45,633 nt of DNA from Streptomyces sp. SolWspMP-5a-2 (GCF_900091845.1 NZ_FMCI01000104.1:1-45633); one strand, 5' to 3'. Counted from the stretch's first letter, positions 33,223 to 41,085 are shown. A program made the numbers and translations. Notes: a model not told the origin generated them from the sequence alone.

Positions 33223-36012
33223 TCAGTCGACGTCCATCGGGTCCGGGCTCGGCGGCAGCGGCTCGTCGGCGTCCGGCATGTCGACGTCGCTGTCGGTCCA
33301 GTCGGGCGGGTCCACCGGGGGTGAGTTGTTCCCGCCCGCGGCCGGGTCGTAGTGCGGGTTCGGGATGTACTGCCCGTGCGTGCCGTCCGGGTTCATCCGC
33401 CACACGCCCTTGATGTACTCGGGCCTGATCCCGCCGGGGAAGGCGATCTCCTGCTGGTCCGGGTACGGGGAGTGGCTGCCGTAGGTGGCGTTGATGTCGA
33501 TGCCGCCGGGTGCCCGGATGTCGTACACGTACTGCGGGCCCCAGTCGAGGTGGTCCGAGGTGGTGGTGGAGACGTACTGCGCGGGCTGGTTGGTCAGCAC
33601 GTAGTTCCACAGATCGGCGCCGGACGGGTTCTTCGGCCGGAACCCCTGCTCGAAGATGATCGACGGGTCGCGGGTGTCCGACCGGTACAGCGGCTCGTTC
33701 GAGGTGCGGGGGACGACGTAGTCGGGGATGCCGTCCCAGTTGATGTTCGGCTCGGCGGCCACCGCGCGCGGATCGGGGCCGACGCCGGTGCTGTTGGACC
33801 CCGGGTCGTCGCACGAGCCGGCGATCCCGGCCGGGTGGTCCTCGCCGAGGCCGGGCGGGTCAGGGGGGTCGGCGACGCCCGGCGCGTCCGGCATCTCGGT
33901 GTCGGGCCCCGCCGCGTCCCCGAACGCGGCCTCGGCCGCCGCCTCGGCCTCCTCGTAGGTGTCGAAGCCGGAGAGGGTGAGCGCGGACATCGCGTCGATC
34001 AGCGCGCCGACGCCGCCGTCGCCCGGCGGGTCGGCGGCGAGGACGGCCGTCGGCGCGAGGACGGCCCCCGGCGCGAGGACGGCCGTCGGCGCGGGGGCGG
34101 CCCTGGTGGTGAACGAGGCCCGCGTGACGACGGTGCCGACGTCCGCCCGCTGCGAGGAGACCGTCGCCCCCTCCCCGCAGTCCTCCTTGTCCGGGTCCTC
34201 CTTGTCGGGGTCGTCGTCGGGATCGGGCCGCTCCTCGCCCCCGGAGTCGGCGCTCCCGCCGTCGACCGAACTCCCCCCGGAGGAACCGCCGGAACTGCTC
34301 CCGCCGGAACTGCTCCCGCCCGAGCTGGAGCCGCCCGATCCGGAGGCACCGCCGAAGATCAGCCCCCCGGTGGTGAGCCCTCCGACGATGAGACCGCCGC
34401 TGGAGTTGCCACCACTGGAGTTGCCGCCGCTGGAGCTGCCTTCGCTGCTGGAGCCGCCGGAGCTGGAGGACCCGCCCGAGCTGGAGCCGGACGAGCTGGA
34501 GCCGCCCGAGCCGTTGGAGCCCCCCGAGTTCGAGGAACCGCCCGAGCTGGAACCGCCGGTGCCGGTGGAGCCACCCGTGCCGGAGGACCCGCCCGAGGAG
34601 CTCGAACCCCCGGTACCGGAAGTGCCGCCCGACCCGGAGGTGCCACGCGTGCCGGAGGTGCCGCCCGACCCCGAGGTGCCGCCGTTCGACGAGCTGCCCC
34701 CGGAACCCGACGACCCGCCCGAGCCGGACGCACCCCCGTGGGACGAACTCCCGTCGGAAGCACCTCCGTTGGAAGCACCTCCGTCGGCGGAGCCACCCGT
34801 GGACGACCCCCCGTCGGAGGACGAACCCCCGTCCGCGGAACCCCCGCTGCCGGACGCGCCCCCGCTCGGACTCCCGCCCGTCGTACCGCCGTCGGCGGTG
34901 CTCCCGCCGCTCAGGGTGCCGCCGACCACCGCCCCGCCGTCGGTCGAGTCGCCCCCGGTCCCGCCGGTGGCCCGGCCCCCGGTCGACGACGTGCCGCCCG
35001 TGACCGTCGTCCCGCCCGTGGACGAGCCACCGTCGTCCGACCCTCCCGAAGCAGATGACCCTCCCGAAGCGGACGACCCGCCCGAGGCGGAACTCCCCCC
35101 GGTGGCCGAACTCCCACCGGACGAGCCGCCGTTCGCGGCGGAGCCACCGGAGCCCTCGGTGCCCCCCGAGCCGTCGCTGCCACCCGCGCCGGTCGAGCCC
35201 TCCGTGCCACCGGAGCCGCTCGTCCCGCCGGTCGAACCGCTCGTCCCGCCGGTCGAGCCGTTCGACCCCCCTGCCGCGCCCCCGCTCGTCCCGCCGCCCG
35301 TGACGCCCCCGGCGGGACCCCCGCTCCCGCCCGCCTCCGCCGCTCCCGGGCAGTCGTCCGCGCCGGTGACCGCGCAGACCGCGGAGCGCAGGCCGTCGGC
35401 GACGGTGCCCCCGATCCCGCCGAAGGCCATCGCGCCGACGAGGGCCACGACCACCGCGACGAGCCCGAGGTACTCGACCGCCGTCTGACCGCGGTCCCGG
35501 CGCCAGCGGATCAGATGGGGCAGGGACGGCACCGCGATCCGGCGCCACCGGCGCACGGGACCGTGCGGCCGCGGCGCCCTGCCGCCCTCCGGCAGGTCGA
35601 ACCAGGCCCGGCTGGGTCCCGCGCAGGTGAGGACCAACAGGGTTACCGGCAGCAGGAGTTGGCCGAAGCCGTGCGCGGAGCCCCGGTACATGTTGACGAC
35701 GCTGCCCGCCACCAGCACGGACGAGACGCCGATCAGCCCGAGCCGCGCGCCCCGCCCGCCGGTCCACAGCCGACCGGCCAGCACCAGCCCGATGACGCCC
35801 GGCGCGACGGCGTACGCCACCAGCACGAGCAGCGACGGCCGCAGCAGCCCGTGGCCGGTCAGCGTGGCGATCGCCCGGACACCGCCCAACACCGTGACGG
35901 CGAACATCAGATGGAGCAGGGCGCGGGCCGTCACCAGCGTCCGCGGCAGCACCGGGCGGCCGTCGTGGACGGGAACGGCGGCCACCGGTGCGGGAGTTCG
36001 CGGCTCGGCCAT
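33223..36012 (-). CDS. Membrane/pilin-anchored ADP-ribosyltransferase toxin-like protein with Gly/Ser linker
   Basis: 929 residues in four blocks. ATG at 36012 has GAGG 8 nt upstream. (1) Residues about 25-135: four hydrophobic segments (LLHLMFAVTVLGGV, LVLVAYAVAPGVIGLVLAG, IGVSSVLVAGSVV, LLLPVTLLVLTCAG). (2) Residues about 172-215: RRDRGQTAVEYLGLVAVVV, the Flp/TadE pilin signature with conserved Glu after GQTAVE, followed by a paired-Cys segment. (3) About 228-590: Gly/Ser/Thr repeats. (4) About 745-890: an ADP-ribosyltransferase fold with Arg777 (LYRSDTRDP), the STT motif S815-T817 (YVSTTTSD), RAPGGIDINATYG and Q853-x-E855 (QQEIAFPGG). This pattern matches pierisin, ScARP and scabin, which modify guanine in DNA or nucleotides. 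The fusion is unusual. Target, orientation and release are unknown. Confidence 0.88.
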   Translation of the reverse strand: MAEPRTPAPVAAVPVHDGRPVLPRTLVTARALLHLMFAVTVLGGVRAIATLTGHGLLRPSLLVLVAYAVAPGVIGLVLAGRLWTGGRGARLGLIGVSSVLVAGSVVNMYRGSAHGFGQLLLPVTLLVLTCAGPSRAWFDLPEGGRAPRPHGPVRRWRRIAVPSLPHLIRWRRDRGQTAVEYLGLVAVVVALVGAMAFGGIGGTVADGLRSAVCAVTGADDCPGAAEAGGSGGPAGGVTGGGTSGGAAGGSNGSTGGTSGSTGGTSGSGGTEGSTGAGGSDGSGGTEGSGGSAANGGSSGGSSATGGSSASGGSSASGGSSASGGSDDGGSSTGGTTVTGGTSSTGGRATGGTGGDSTDGGAVVGGTLSGGSTADGGTTGGSPSGGASGSGGSADGGSSSDGGSSTGGSADGGASNGGASDGSSSHGGASGSGGSSGSGGSSSNGGTSGSGGTSGTRGTSGSGGTSGTGGSSSSGGSSGTGGSTGTGGSSSGGSSNSGGSNGSGGSSSSGSSSGGSSSSGGSSSEGSSSGGNSSGGNSSGGLIVGGLTTGGLIFGGASGSGGSSSGGSSSGGSSSGGSSGGSSVDGGSADSGGEERPDPDDDPDKEDPDKEDCGEGATVSSQRADVGTVVTRASFTTRAAPAPTAVLAPGAVLAPTAVLAADPPGDGGVGALIDAMSALTLSGFDTYEEAEAAAEAAFGDAAGPDTEMPDAPGVADPPDPPGLGEDHPAGIAGSCDDPGSNSTGVGPDPRAVAAEPNINWDGIPDYVVPRTSNEPLYRSDTRDPSIIFEQGFRPKNPSGADLWNYVLTNQPAQYVSTTTSDHLDWGPQYVYDIRAPGGIDINATYGSHSPYPDQQEIAFPGGIRPEYIKGVWRMNPDGTHGQYIPNPHYDPAAGGNNSPPVDPPDWTDSDVDMPDADEPLPPSPDPMDVD

Positions 36013-36141
36013 GACGGTGCCCTCGCATCCGGCTCCGGCGTCCGGACGACGGCGTGGGGCCGTCGCTCCTCCCGAGCGCAGGCAGCCTAGGAGCCGCGTG
36101 GCCCGCCGCCCCAGGGCCCGGGGGCCCACCCCGGGCCCAAT

Positions 36142-36170
36142 CCGCCGGGCCCATCAACTGGGCCCGGCGG
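36142..36170 (-). terminator. Terminator hairpin between the small unknown gene and the toxin-like gene
   Basis: CCGCCGGGCCCA / TGGGCCCGGCGG, perfect 12-bp stem, loop TCAAC. It lies 19 nt after the stop of the upstream small gene. It argues that the toxin-like gene has its own promoter, or is expressed by readthrough. Confidence 0.8.
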
Positions 36171-36189
36171 CAGAGGGGTTGGCCGCGGA

Positions 36190-36621
36190 TCAGAGCGAGG
36201 CGAGCCAGCTCAGGTAGGCGGCCCGCTGGGCGTCGAGGGTGGTGACGGCGTCGGCCGGGGCGTCGTCGAAGAGGTCCACCAGGTCCTCGCGGCGGCCCCG
36301 CCGTCCCGGGGTGAGCCGGTAGGCGCGGGTGCTCCCGGAGTCCCGGAGCATGCCGCTCTGGGCGACGTCCGGGCGGGCCGCGTTGATCGCCAGCAGCCAG
36401 CCCGCCTCCTCCAGTGCGCGCCGGACCCGGTCGAGGGCGTCGAGCAGGTCGTACCCGCGCCCCCCGGCGGTGCCCCAGGGGCCGGTCGCGGTGACGCGGA
36501 AGGCGTGCGACGGGTCCCCGGCGCTCGCGTCGACGGCCCACACGAGCGCGGCCCGCGCCCGTTCACCGGCGCGGACGGCGGTGGCGTCGTCCCGGCTGCC
36601 GAGGACCCGTTCGGCGCTCAC
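36190..36621 (-). CDS. Small protein upstream of the toxin-like gene, unknown function
   Basis: 143 residues from GTG at 36621, with GGAG 5 nt upstream. An ATG at 36665 is out of frame, and the upstream in-frame sequence is only translated repeat. There is no signal or membrane segment, so it is cytoplasmic. The protein is compact with conserved-looking segments ARAALVWAVDASAGDPSHAF, GRGYDLLDALDRVRRALEEA and GWLLAINAARPDVAQSGMLR, and an acidic end (EDLVDLFDDAP). I do not recognise a named family. Position and size make it a candidate immunity protein for the ADP-ribosyltransferase, but a terminator hairpin lies between them, so this is only a suggestion. Confidence 0.75.
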   Translation of the reverse strand: MSAERVLGSRDDATAVRAGERARAALVWAVDASAGDPSHAFRVTATGPWGTAGGRGYDLLDALDRVRRALEEAGWLLAINAARPDVAQSGMLRDSGSTRAYRLTPGRRGRREDLVDLFDDAPADAVTTLDAQRAAYLSWLASL

Positions 36622-36948
36622 CGGCGCTCCGGGCCGGGGGCGCGGCGGGGGAGAGGACGGGCCATGGTCACCACTCTCGTGCGGGCGGACGTCGAACGGC
36701 CGTACCGTAGCGCGCCCCCTCGCGCCACGGCCCCGCACCGTAGCGCGCCCCCTCGCGCCAAGGCCCCGCACCGTAGCGCGCCCCCTCGTGCCACGGCGTC
36801 CCGTACCTGTTGACCTGCGGATAACCGACCGGACCGGGACGCGCGGCGCCGCGTTCACCCCGGCGAAACGTCCATGCCGCCTCATGTCGCCTAACCCGCG
36901 GATCACGGGGGACGACTCATTACTCACTTGTGCGAGGCGGGTGGTCGT
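36622..36948. other. Divergent region with 33-bp tandem repeats
   Basis: 327 bases between divergent genes. It holds three copies of a 33-bp unit starting ACCGTAGCGCGCCCCCTCG (36704-36802). Downstream of the repeats, TTGACC (about 36810) and GTTCACCCCGG (about 36860) are isolated promoter- or PhoP-like words without partners. Confidence 0.5.
36704..36802. repeat. 33-bp tandem repeat, three copies
   Basis: Units at 36704-36736, 36737-36769 and 36770-36802 begin ACCGTAGCGCGCCCCCTCG. The first two differ at one base; the third diverges at its end. They lie upstream of both the small unknown gene and the glycosyltransferase. The period of 33 (three helical turns) would place repeats on one face of the DNA. 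Confidence 0.85.
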
Positions 36949-38283
36949 GTGCTGACGAGGCACGGGCTGCGGGTTCTGTCGGTCTACGAGGGATTCTTCT
37001 CCGGCGGCGCCCGGATCGTGCACAGCGATGTGCTGCTGGGGCTCGCGGAGGGCGGCCAGCACCATCGGGTGCTGAGCGTCCACGGAGAGGTGCACCGCGA
37101 GGCCACCCGCCAGCGGATGGAGGACGACGCCTGCTACCGGGCGCTGACCGGCGCCGGGATCGCGGTCGCCTCGCTGGGCCGGTTCGCCGTCGAGGGCGGC
37201 GCCGCCACGCCGTTCACCGGCCCCGAACTGGCGGACACCGCGCGGGCCACCGCGGGCGCCGACGTCGTCCTGTCCCTCAAGGAGCAGCCGCTGCGGCTGC
37301 TCAACCAGGCGGGGCTGCCGCGCAGGCCCGTCGTGGTCTGCCTGCACCGCTCCGACCCGGAGAACCAGGGCGGCGCCCTGGACGAGCTGCGGGCGGCCAT
37401 CGCCGACGGCACGGTGGTCGCCTGCGTCTGCTGCGCCGAGTCGACCCGGGACGCGTACGCGGCGGCGGGCGTCCCGCGGGAGCTGCTGCACGTCGTCCCG
37501 AACGGCGTGGACCTGCTGCGGTTCCGTCCCGACCCGGCCCGCCGCCTGGCGGTGCGCTCGGCGCTCGGCATCCCGGCCGCGGCGCTCGTCGTCGTTCTCG
37601 CGGCCCGCTACGACGCGATGAAGAACGTCCCGCTGTTCCTGCGCGCGGCCCGTGCCTGGCTCGCGGGGCAGCAGGACGGGCGGGTGCTGCTGTGCGGGGC
37701 GGGGATGACGGCGGCCAACCACGGTCTCGCGGCGGACGTCAGGGCGGCGTTCGGCGGGGACGGCGGCATGGCGGACCGGGTCCGCCTGCTGGGCGTGCGG
37801 CGGGACATGGAGGCCGTGTACGCGGCGTCCGACGTGGTCGCGCTCACCTCGTCCTGGGGCGAGGCCGCGCCGCTCTGCCTGGTCGAGGGGATGATGTGCG
37901 GCGCCGTCCCGGTCACCACGGACGTCGGCGACAGCGCGGCGATCGTCTCCGGCCTGGGGTTCGTGACGCCGTCCGACCCCGACGCGATCGCCCGCGCCTG
38001 GTCGGCCGCGGTCGCCGGCCGGCCGTCCCTGACCGCCGCGCTCGCGGCGAGCCGTGAACGCTTCAGCCGGACGCGCATGATCGCGGCCTACGCGGACCTG
38101 CTCGACCGCGTGGTCCGCGAGGCGCACCAGGTCCCCGGGACGTACGGGACCCGTGAGCCGTCCGGGAGGCACGTGCTTCCCGATGTCCTCGGGGCTCCCG
38201 AGATCCCCGGCGCGCACGGGGCGCACGGCACGCACGGGACCCATGAGATCCCCGACGGACTTCACCCCGGACTCGGCGGCTAG
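36949..38283 (+). CDS. GT4-family glycosyltransferase
   Basis: Retaining glycosyltransferase of the GT-B fold, 444 residues from GTG at 36949 (start uncertain; a TTG lies seven codons upstream). The N-domain opens RVLSVYEGFFSGGARIVHSD, a Gly-rich acceptor-side loop. The C-domain has VPNGVDLLRFRPDP, LAARYDAMKNVPLFLRAARA and the donor-binding EX7E motif SWGEAAPLCLVEGMMCGAVP (about 300-320), all typical of GT4. No membrane segment. The last 45 residues are a low-complexity tail rich in Gly, His and Pro. It stands alone, not in a polysaccharide cluster, so donor and acceptor are unknown. Confidence 0.9.
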   Translation: MLTRHGLRVLSVYEGFFSGGARIVHSDVLLGLAEGGQHHRVLSVHGEVHREATRQRMEDDACYRALTGAGIAVASLGRFAVEGGAATPFTGPELADTARATAGADVVLSLKEQPLRLLNQAGLPRRPVVVCLHRSDPENQGGALDELRAAIADGTVVACVCCAESTRDAYAAAGVPRELLHVVPNGVDLLRFRPDPARRLAVRSALGIPAAALVVVLAARYDAMKNVPLFLRAARAWLAGQQDGRVLLCGAGMTAANHGLAADVRAAFGGDGGMADRVRLLGVRRDMEAVYAASDVVALTSSWGEAAPLCLVEGMMCGAVPVTTDVGDSAAIVSGLGFVTPSDPDAIARAWSAAVAGRPSLTAALAASRERFSRTRMIAAYADLLDRVVREAHQVPGTYGTREPSGRHVLPDVLGAPEIPGAHGAHGTHGTHEIPDGLHPGLGG

Positions 38284-38314
38284 CCCCGCGGAGGTCACCC
38301 CCGCCCCCCGCTCC

Positions 38315-39313
38315 TCACACCCCCCGCTCCTCCTCTCCCCGTGCCCGGCGGGCGAACCGGTCCGCGTAGGCGGTCACCGCGGCGCGCAGTTCCTCGGGGC
38401 GTTCCACGGTGAAGGGGCGGTCGAGGGAGGCGAGGAGCGGGGGGAGCCAGTCGAGGCGCTCCACGCGCAGCTCGACCCGCAGCCAGCGGTCGGCGGCCGG
38501 GTCGGCGCCCTCCCGCGTCTCCTCGACGCGGGCGACGCTCGGCGGGAGCCGGGTGCGCAGCCCCTCGGGCGTGCCGTGGATCCGCAGGGTCACCTCGTGC
38601 CGGTAGGCGGCCGTGGCGAACCCGGTGATCAGCCGGTCCGCCGCGTCGTACCCGGCCGGGACCTCGAAGGAGCCGGGCAGCGGACGCGCGCCGGTGACCC
38701 GGTCGAGCCGCAGGGCGCGGTCCTCGCCGCGGTCCGGGTCGGCGCCGGTGACGTACCAGCGGCCCCCGTGCGCGACGATCCCGTACGCGTGCAGGCGCCG
38801 TTCGCCGTGGTTTCCCGTGCGGTCGGTGTAGCGGACCGACAGCGGCCTGCGGTGGCGCACCGCGTCGGCGACGGTGAGCAGGATCTCGGCGTCCGGGCGC
38901 GGCGACCCGGCGGGCCCCGGTGTGACGGCGAGGGAGTCGAGGAGCGTGTCCAGCCTGCGGGCGAGGTGGCCGGGGAGCACCCTGCGGATCTTGGCGGCGG
39001 CCGTCTCGCTCGCTGTTCCGGCGGCCGTCGTCAGCCCGGCGCGGCGCCCGGCGAGCAGGCCGAGGAGGACGGCGAGCGCCTCGTCGTCGCCGAGCATGAG
39101 CGGCGGCAGCCGGTGCCCGGGGCCGAGCCGGTAGCCGCCGTACCGGCCGCGCACCGTCTCCACCGGGATGCCGAGGTCGACGAGCCGGTCCACGTACCTG
39201 CGCACGGTCCGGTCCTCGACGCCGAGCCGTTCGGCGAGTTCGGCGGCGGTGCGGACGCCGCCCGACTGGAGGAGGTCCAGCAGGGTGAGCACGCGGCCGG
39301 TGGGTCGGGACAT
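38315..39313 (-). CDS. WYL-domain transcriptional regulator (YafY/DeoR type)
   Basis: 332 residues. The N-terminal winged helix (about 5-60) reads GRVLTLLDLLQSGGVRTAAE, then LGVEDRTVRRYVDRLVDLGI with the recognition helix. The WYL sensor domain spans about 140-225, with RPLSVRYTDR and GGRWYVTGADPDR, and is followed by the WCX-type C-terminal domain (VERLDWLPPLLASL). WYL domains bind nucleotides or nucleic acid-related ligands. It is divergent from a VOC protein, with a perfect 10-base inverted repeat in the 96-bp gap. It probably controls both genes. Convergent with the glycosyltransferase, 31 bp apart. Confidence 0.93.
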   Translation of the reverse strand: MSRPTGRVLTLLDLLQSGGVRTAAELAERLGVEDRTVRRYVDRLVDLGIPVETVRGRYGGYRLGPGHRLPPLMLGDDEALAVLLGLLAGRRAGLTTAAGTASETAAAKIRRVLPGHLARRLDTLLDSLAVTPGPAGSPRPDAEILLTVADAVRHRRPLSVRYTDRTGNHGERRLHAYGIVAHGGRWYVTGADPDRGEDRALRLDRVTGARPLPGSFEVPAGYDAADRLITGFATAAYRHEVTLRIHGTPEGLRTRLPPSVARVEETREGADPAADRWLRVELRVERLDWLPPLLASLDRPFTVERPEELRAAVTAYADRFARRARGEEERGV

Positions 39314-39331
39314 GGGTGCGAGCCTAGCCGC

Positions 39332-39358
39332 GATACCGGACCGGTTCTGTCCGGTATC
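39332..39358. promoter_or_regulatory. Inverted repeat between WYL and VOC genes
   Basis: GATACCGGAC - 7 nt - GTCCGGTATC, perfect 10-base arms, arm centres 17 nt apart. It lies 19 nt upstream of the WYL start and 52 nt upstream of the VOC start. Almost certainly the operator of the WYL regulator for the VOC gene and itself. Confidence 0.8.
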
Positions 39359-39409
39359 CGTCCTAGCCTCGGAGGCACGACAGCGACCGACCCGTCCAGG
39401 GAGGACACC

Positions 39410-39829
39410 ATGCAGTTCGTCTCCGTCCGCGTGATCACCGCCGACGTCGCCCGGCTCGTCGCCTTCTACGAGCGGGTCACCGGGGTGACCGCGACGTGGG
39501 CCACCGAGGACTTCGCGGAGATCGTCACGCCCGGCGCCACCCTCGCCGTGGCCGGGGTCCGCACCGTCCCGCTCTTCGCGCCGGGCTCGGCCCGGCCCGC
39601 CGACAACCACAGCGTGATCGTCGAGTTCCTGGTCGACGACGTGGACCGGCTGCACGGCGCGGCGGCGGACGCCGAGCGGGTCGCCGGGCCCGCCACCATG
39701 CCCTGGGGCAACCGCTCGCTGCTGCTGCGCGACCCCGACGGGAACCTCGTCAACCTCTTCACCCCGGTCACCCCGGCCGCGCGGGAGAAGTTCGGGCTTG
39801 CCGCGCTCCCCGGCCCGGCGGCGAGCTGA
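39410..39829 (+). CDS. VOC-family (glyoxalase/bleomycin resistance) protein
   Basis: 139-residue protein of the vicinal oxygen chelate fold, made of two beta-alpha-beta modules: FVSVRVITADVARLVAFYER at the start, and VIVEFLVDDVDRLHGAAADA with LLRDPDGNLVNLFTP in the second. ATG at 39410 follows GGGAGG by 6 nt. The family includes antibiotic-binding proteins and metal-dependent lyases. The Glu of VIVEF and the terminal VNLF motif are at typical metal/ligand positions, but the specific activity is unknown. As the sole divergent neighbour of a WYL regulator it is the likely regulated target. Confidence 0.92.
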   Translation: MQFVSVRVITADVARLVAFYERVTGVTATWATEDFAEIVTPGATLAVAGVRTVPLFAPGSARPADNHSVIVEFLVDDVDRLHGAAADAERVAGPATMPWGNRSLLLRDPDGNLVNLFTPVTPAAREKFGLAALPGPAAS

Positions 39830-39860
39830 GGAGGGACCGCCGGCGCGGCGGTCCCTCCTC
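39828..39860 (+). terminator. Terminator hairpin after the VOC gene
   Basis: GAGGAGGGACCGCC / GGCGGTCCCTCCTC, perfect 14-bp stem, loop GGCGC. The left arm includes the last bases of the stop codon. A T/C-rich run follows. The convergent AbiEi-like gene ends 30 nt further on, so it may work in both directions. Confidence 0.88.
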
Positions 39861-39889
39861 TCCCCTCCTGGTGCCGCCCCCGTTCGTCA

Positions 39890-40939
39890 CTACCGGGGCA
39901 GCACCACGACGTACGCGGCCGGTTCGCGGTCGTCGGCCGCCATCAGGGCGGTGCGGACGACGGTCGCCTGCTGGTCCATCGCCTCGCGGAGCTTGCGCGG
40001 TGTCACATGGACGACCGTGATGCCCAGCCGCTCCAGATGCTCCCTCTTCCTGGCGTACTCCGACCAGAGGGCGTCCTCGTCCGTGCGCGGCGCGCGGGTG
40101 TCGAGTTCGACCGCGACCGCCTGGTCGGGCCAGTAGGCGTCGAGGCCGCCGAGGTGCGGGCCGCCGGGCATCCGCAGGTCGACGTTCCAGACCGGGTCGG
40201 GCAGGCCGAACTCCCGGACCATGCGGTAGAGCCGGTCCTCCGCGATCGAACGGCCCTCCGCCAGCAGGGAGTCCACCGCGTCCACCACGTGCGGCCTGGT
40301 CAGCAGCTTCGCCGCGGTCAACGCCCGTACCACCGAAGCCGGTTCGCAGTGGCCGCCGCGGACCGCCTCGGTGAGCAGCAGCCGTACGGTCTCCGCGTCC
40401 GACAGGTCCGCGACCGCGTCCGCGAGGGCGCGCGGCACCGGCGCGACCGGAACTCCCGCCCGCTGCACGGGGACCGGCGGATGCGCCGCGCGCACCACCC
40501 TGGCCCGCCCGGTGGAGCGCAGCCGCCGCCTGCGCGGCACCAGCACGTCGATCCGGTCGAGCGAGAGCAGCCCCGGCGCGCTGCCGAACCCGTGCAGGGA
40601 GAGCGCCGCGAGTCCGGTGATCTGGGCCTCCGGGTACGGCGCGCGGTGGGGCGCCCCGGCCGCGGGCTGTACCGGCACCCCGGGGGACCGCTCCTTCGCC
40701 GCGTACATGAGCACCGCGTGCAGCCGCTCCTCGCCGGTCGGCGGGCCCGGGTGGAGCAGGAACACGCCGGGCAGGAGCTGCTGCCAGGGCCCGCCGGGGC
40801 GGCAGCGCTCGCCTGCCGCGGCGGGCGAGACGCCGCGCGCCCGGAGCTGAGCCGACGTCAGGAGGCGGTGCCGCACGTCGGGGCGGTGGCGCGGGAGGCG
40901 GGGCGAGACGGGCGGCCGTGGGGGGAGTTGCTGGGTCAT
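39890..40939 (-). CDS. AbiEi-like N-terminal domain fused to DUF559 nuclease-like domain
   Basis: 349 residues. The N-terminus (LTSAQLRARGVSPAAAGERC, QQLLPGVFLLHPG) is the winged-helix/AbiEi antitoxin-type opening common in actinobacteria. The middle part (TGLAALSLHGFG, IDVLVPRRRR) is the AbiEi-type core. The C-terminal 100 residues match DUF559/Vsr-like PD-(D/E)xK proteins: GLDAYWPDQAVAVELD (Asp...Glu-Leu-Asp), followed by YARKREHLERLGITVVHVT. No AbiEii nucleotidyltransferase or methylase is adjacent, so it is not a complete toxin-antitoxin pair. The start ATG lacks a clear ribosome binding site. A GTAAC-CGCT-GTTAC repeat lies 31 nt upstream. Function unknown; a DNA-processing or defence role is possible. 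Confidence 0.82.
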   Translation of the reverse strand: MTQQLPPRPPVSPRLPRHRPDVRHRLLTSAQLRARGVSPAAAGERCRPGGPWQQLLPGVFLLHPGPPTGEERLHAVLMYAAKERSPGVPVQPAAGAPHRAPYPEAQITGLAALSLHGFGSAPGLLSLDRIDVLVPRRRRLRSTGRARVVRAAHPPVPVQRAGVPVAPVPRALADAVADLSDAETVRLLLTEAVRGGHCEPASVVRALTAAKLLTRPHVVDAVDSLLAEGRSIAEDRLYRMVREFGLPDPVWNVDLRMPGGPHLGGLDAYWPDQAVAVELDTRAPRTDEDALWSEYARKREHLERLGITVVHVTPRKLREAMDQQATVVRTALMAADDREPAAYVVVLPR

Positions 40940-40969
40940 GGAACGGGTATGCCGCGCCCGAATCGCGAA

Positions 40970-40983
40970 GTAACCGCTGTTAC
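40970..40983. promoter_or_regulatory. Short inverted repeat upstream of the AbiEi-like gene
   Basis: GTAAC-CGCT-GTTAC, 5-base arms, 31 nt upstream of the start. If the N-terminal helix-turn-helix binds DNA, as AbiEi antitoxins do at inverted repeats in their own promoters, this would be a natural site. Confidence 0.4.
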
Positions 40984-41052
40984 ACGCTCGTCGACAAATG
41001 CGGACAAGGCGGAGCTAAAGGATGAGGGTGCGGATGCCGAGTAGGCACCGAA

Positions 41053-41085
41053 AACCCCTGGTCCGTCCGGGGCGGGCCAGGGGTT
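41053..41085 (-). terminator. Terminator after the second aminopeptidase gene
   Basis: AACCCCTGGTCCG / CGGGCCAGGGGTT, 13-bp stem with one G-U, 7-nt loop. On the minus strand the stem runs into TTTTCGG. It lies 90 nt downstream of the aminopeptidase stop. Confidence 0.85.

Noticed and set aside
33959..35488. Long plus-strand open frame encoding a Pro/Glu-rich protein
   Set aside because: It is the mirror of the Gly/Ser repeat codons on the minus strand. It has no ribosome binding site or recognisable domain, and the minus frame continues into recognisable domains on both sides.
36810..36870. Single PHO-unit-like word GTTCACCCCGG upstream of the glycosyltransferase
   Set aside because: The required second 11-nt unit is absent.
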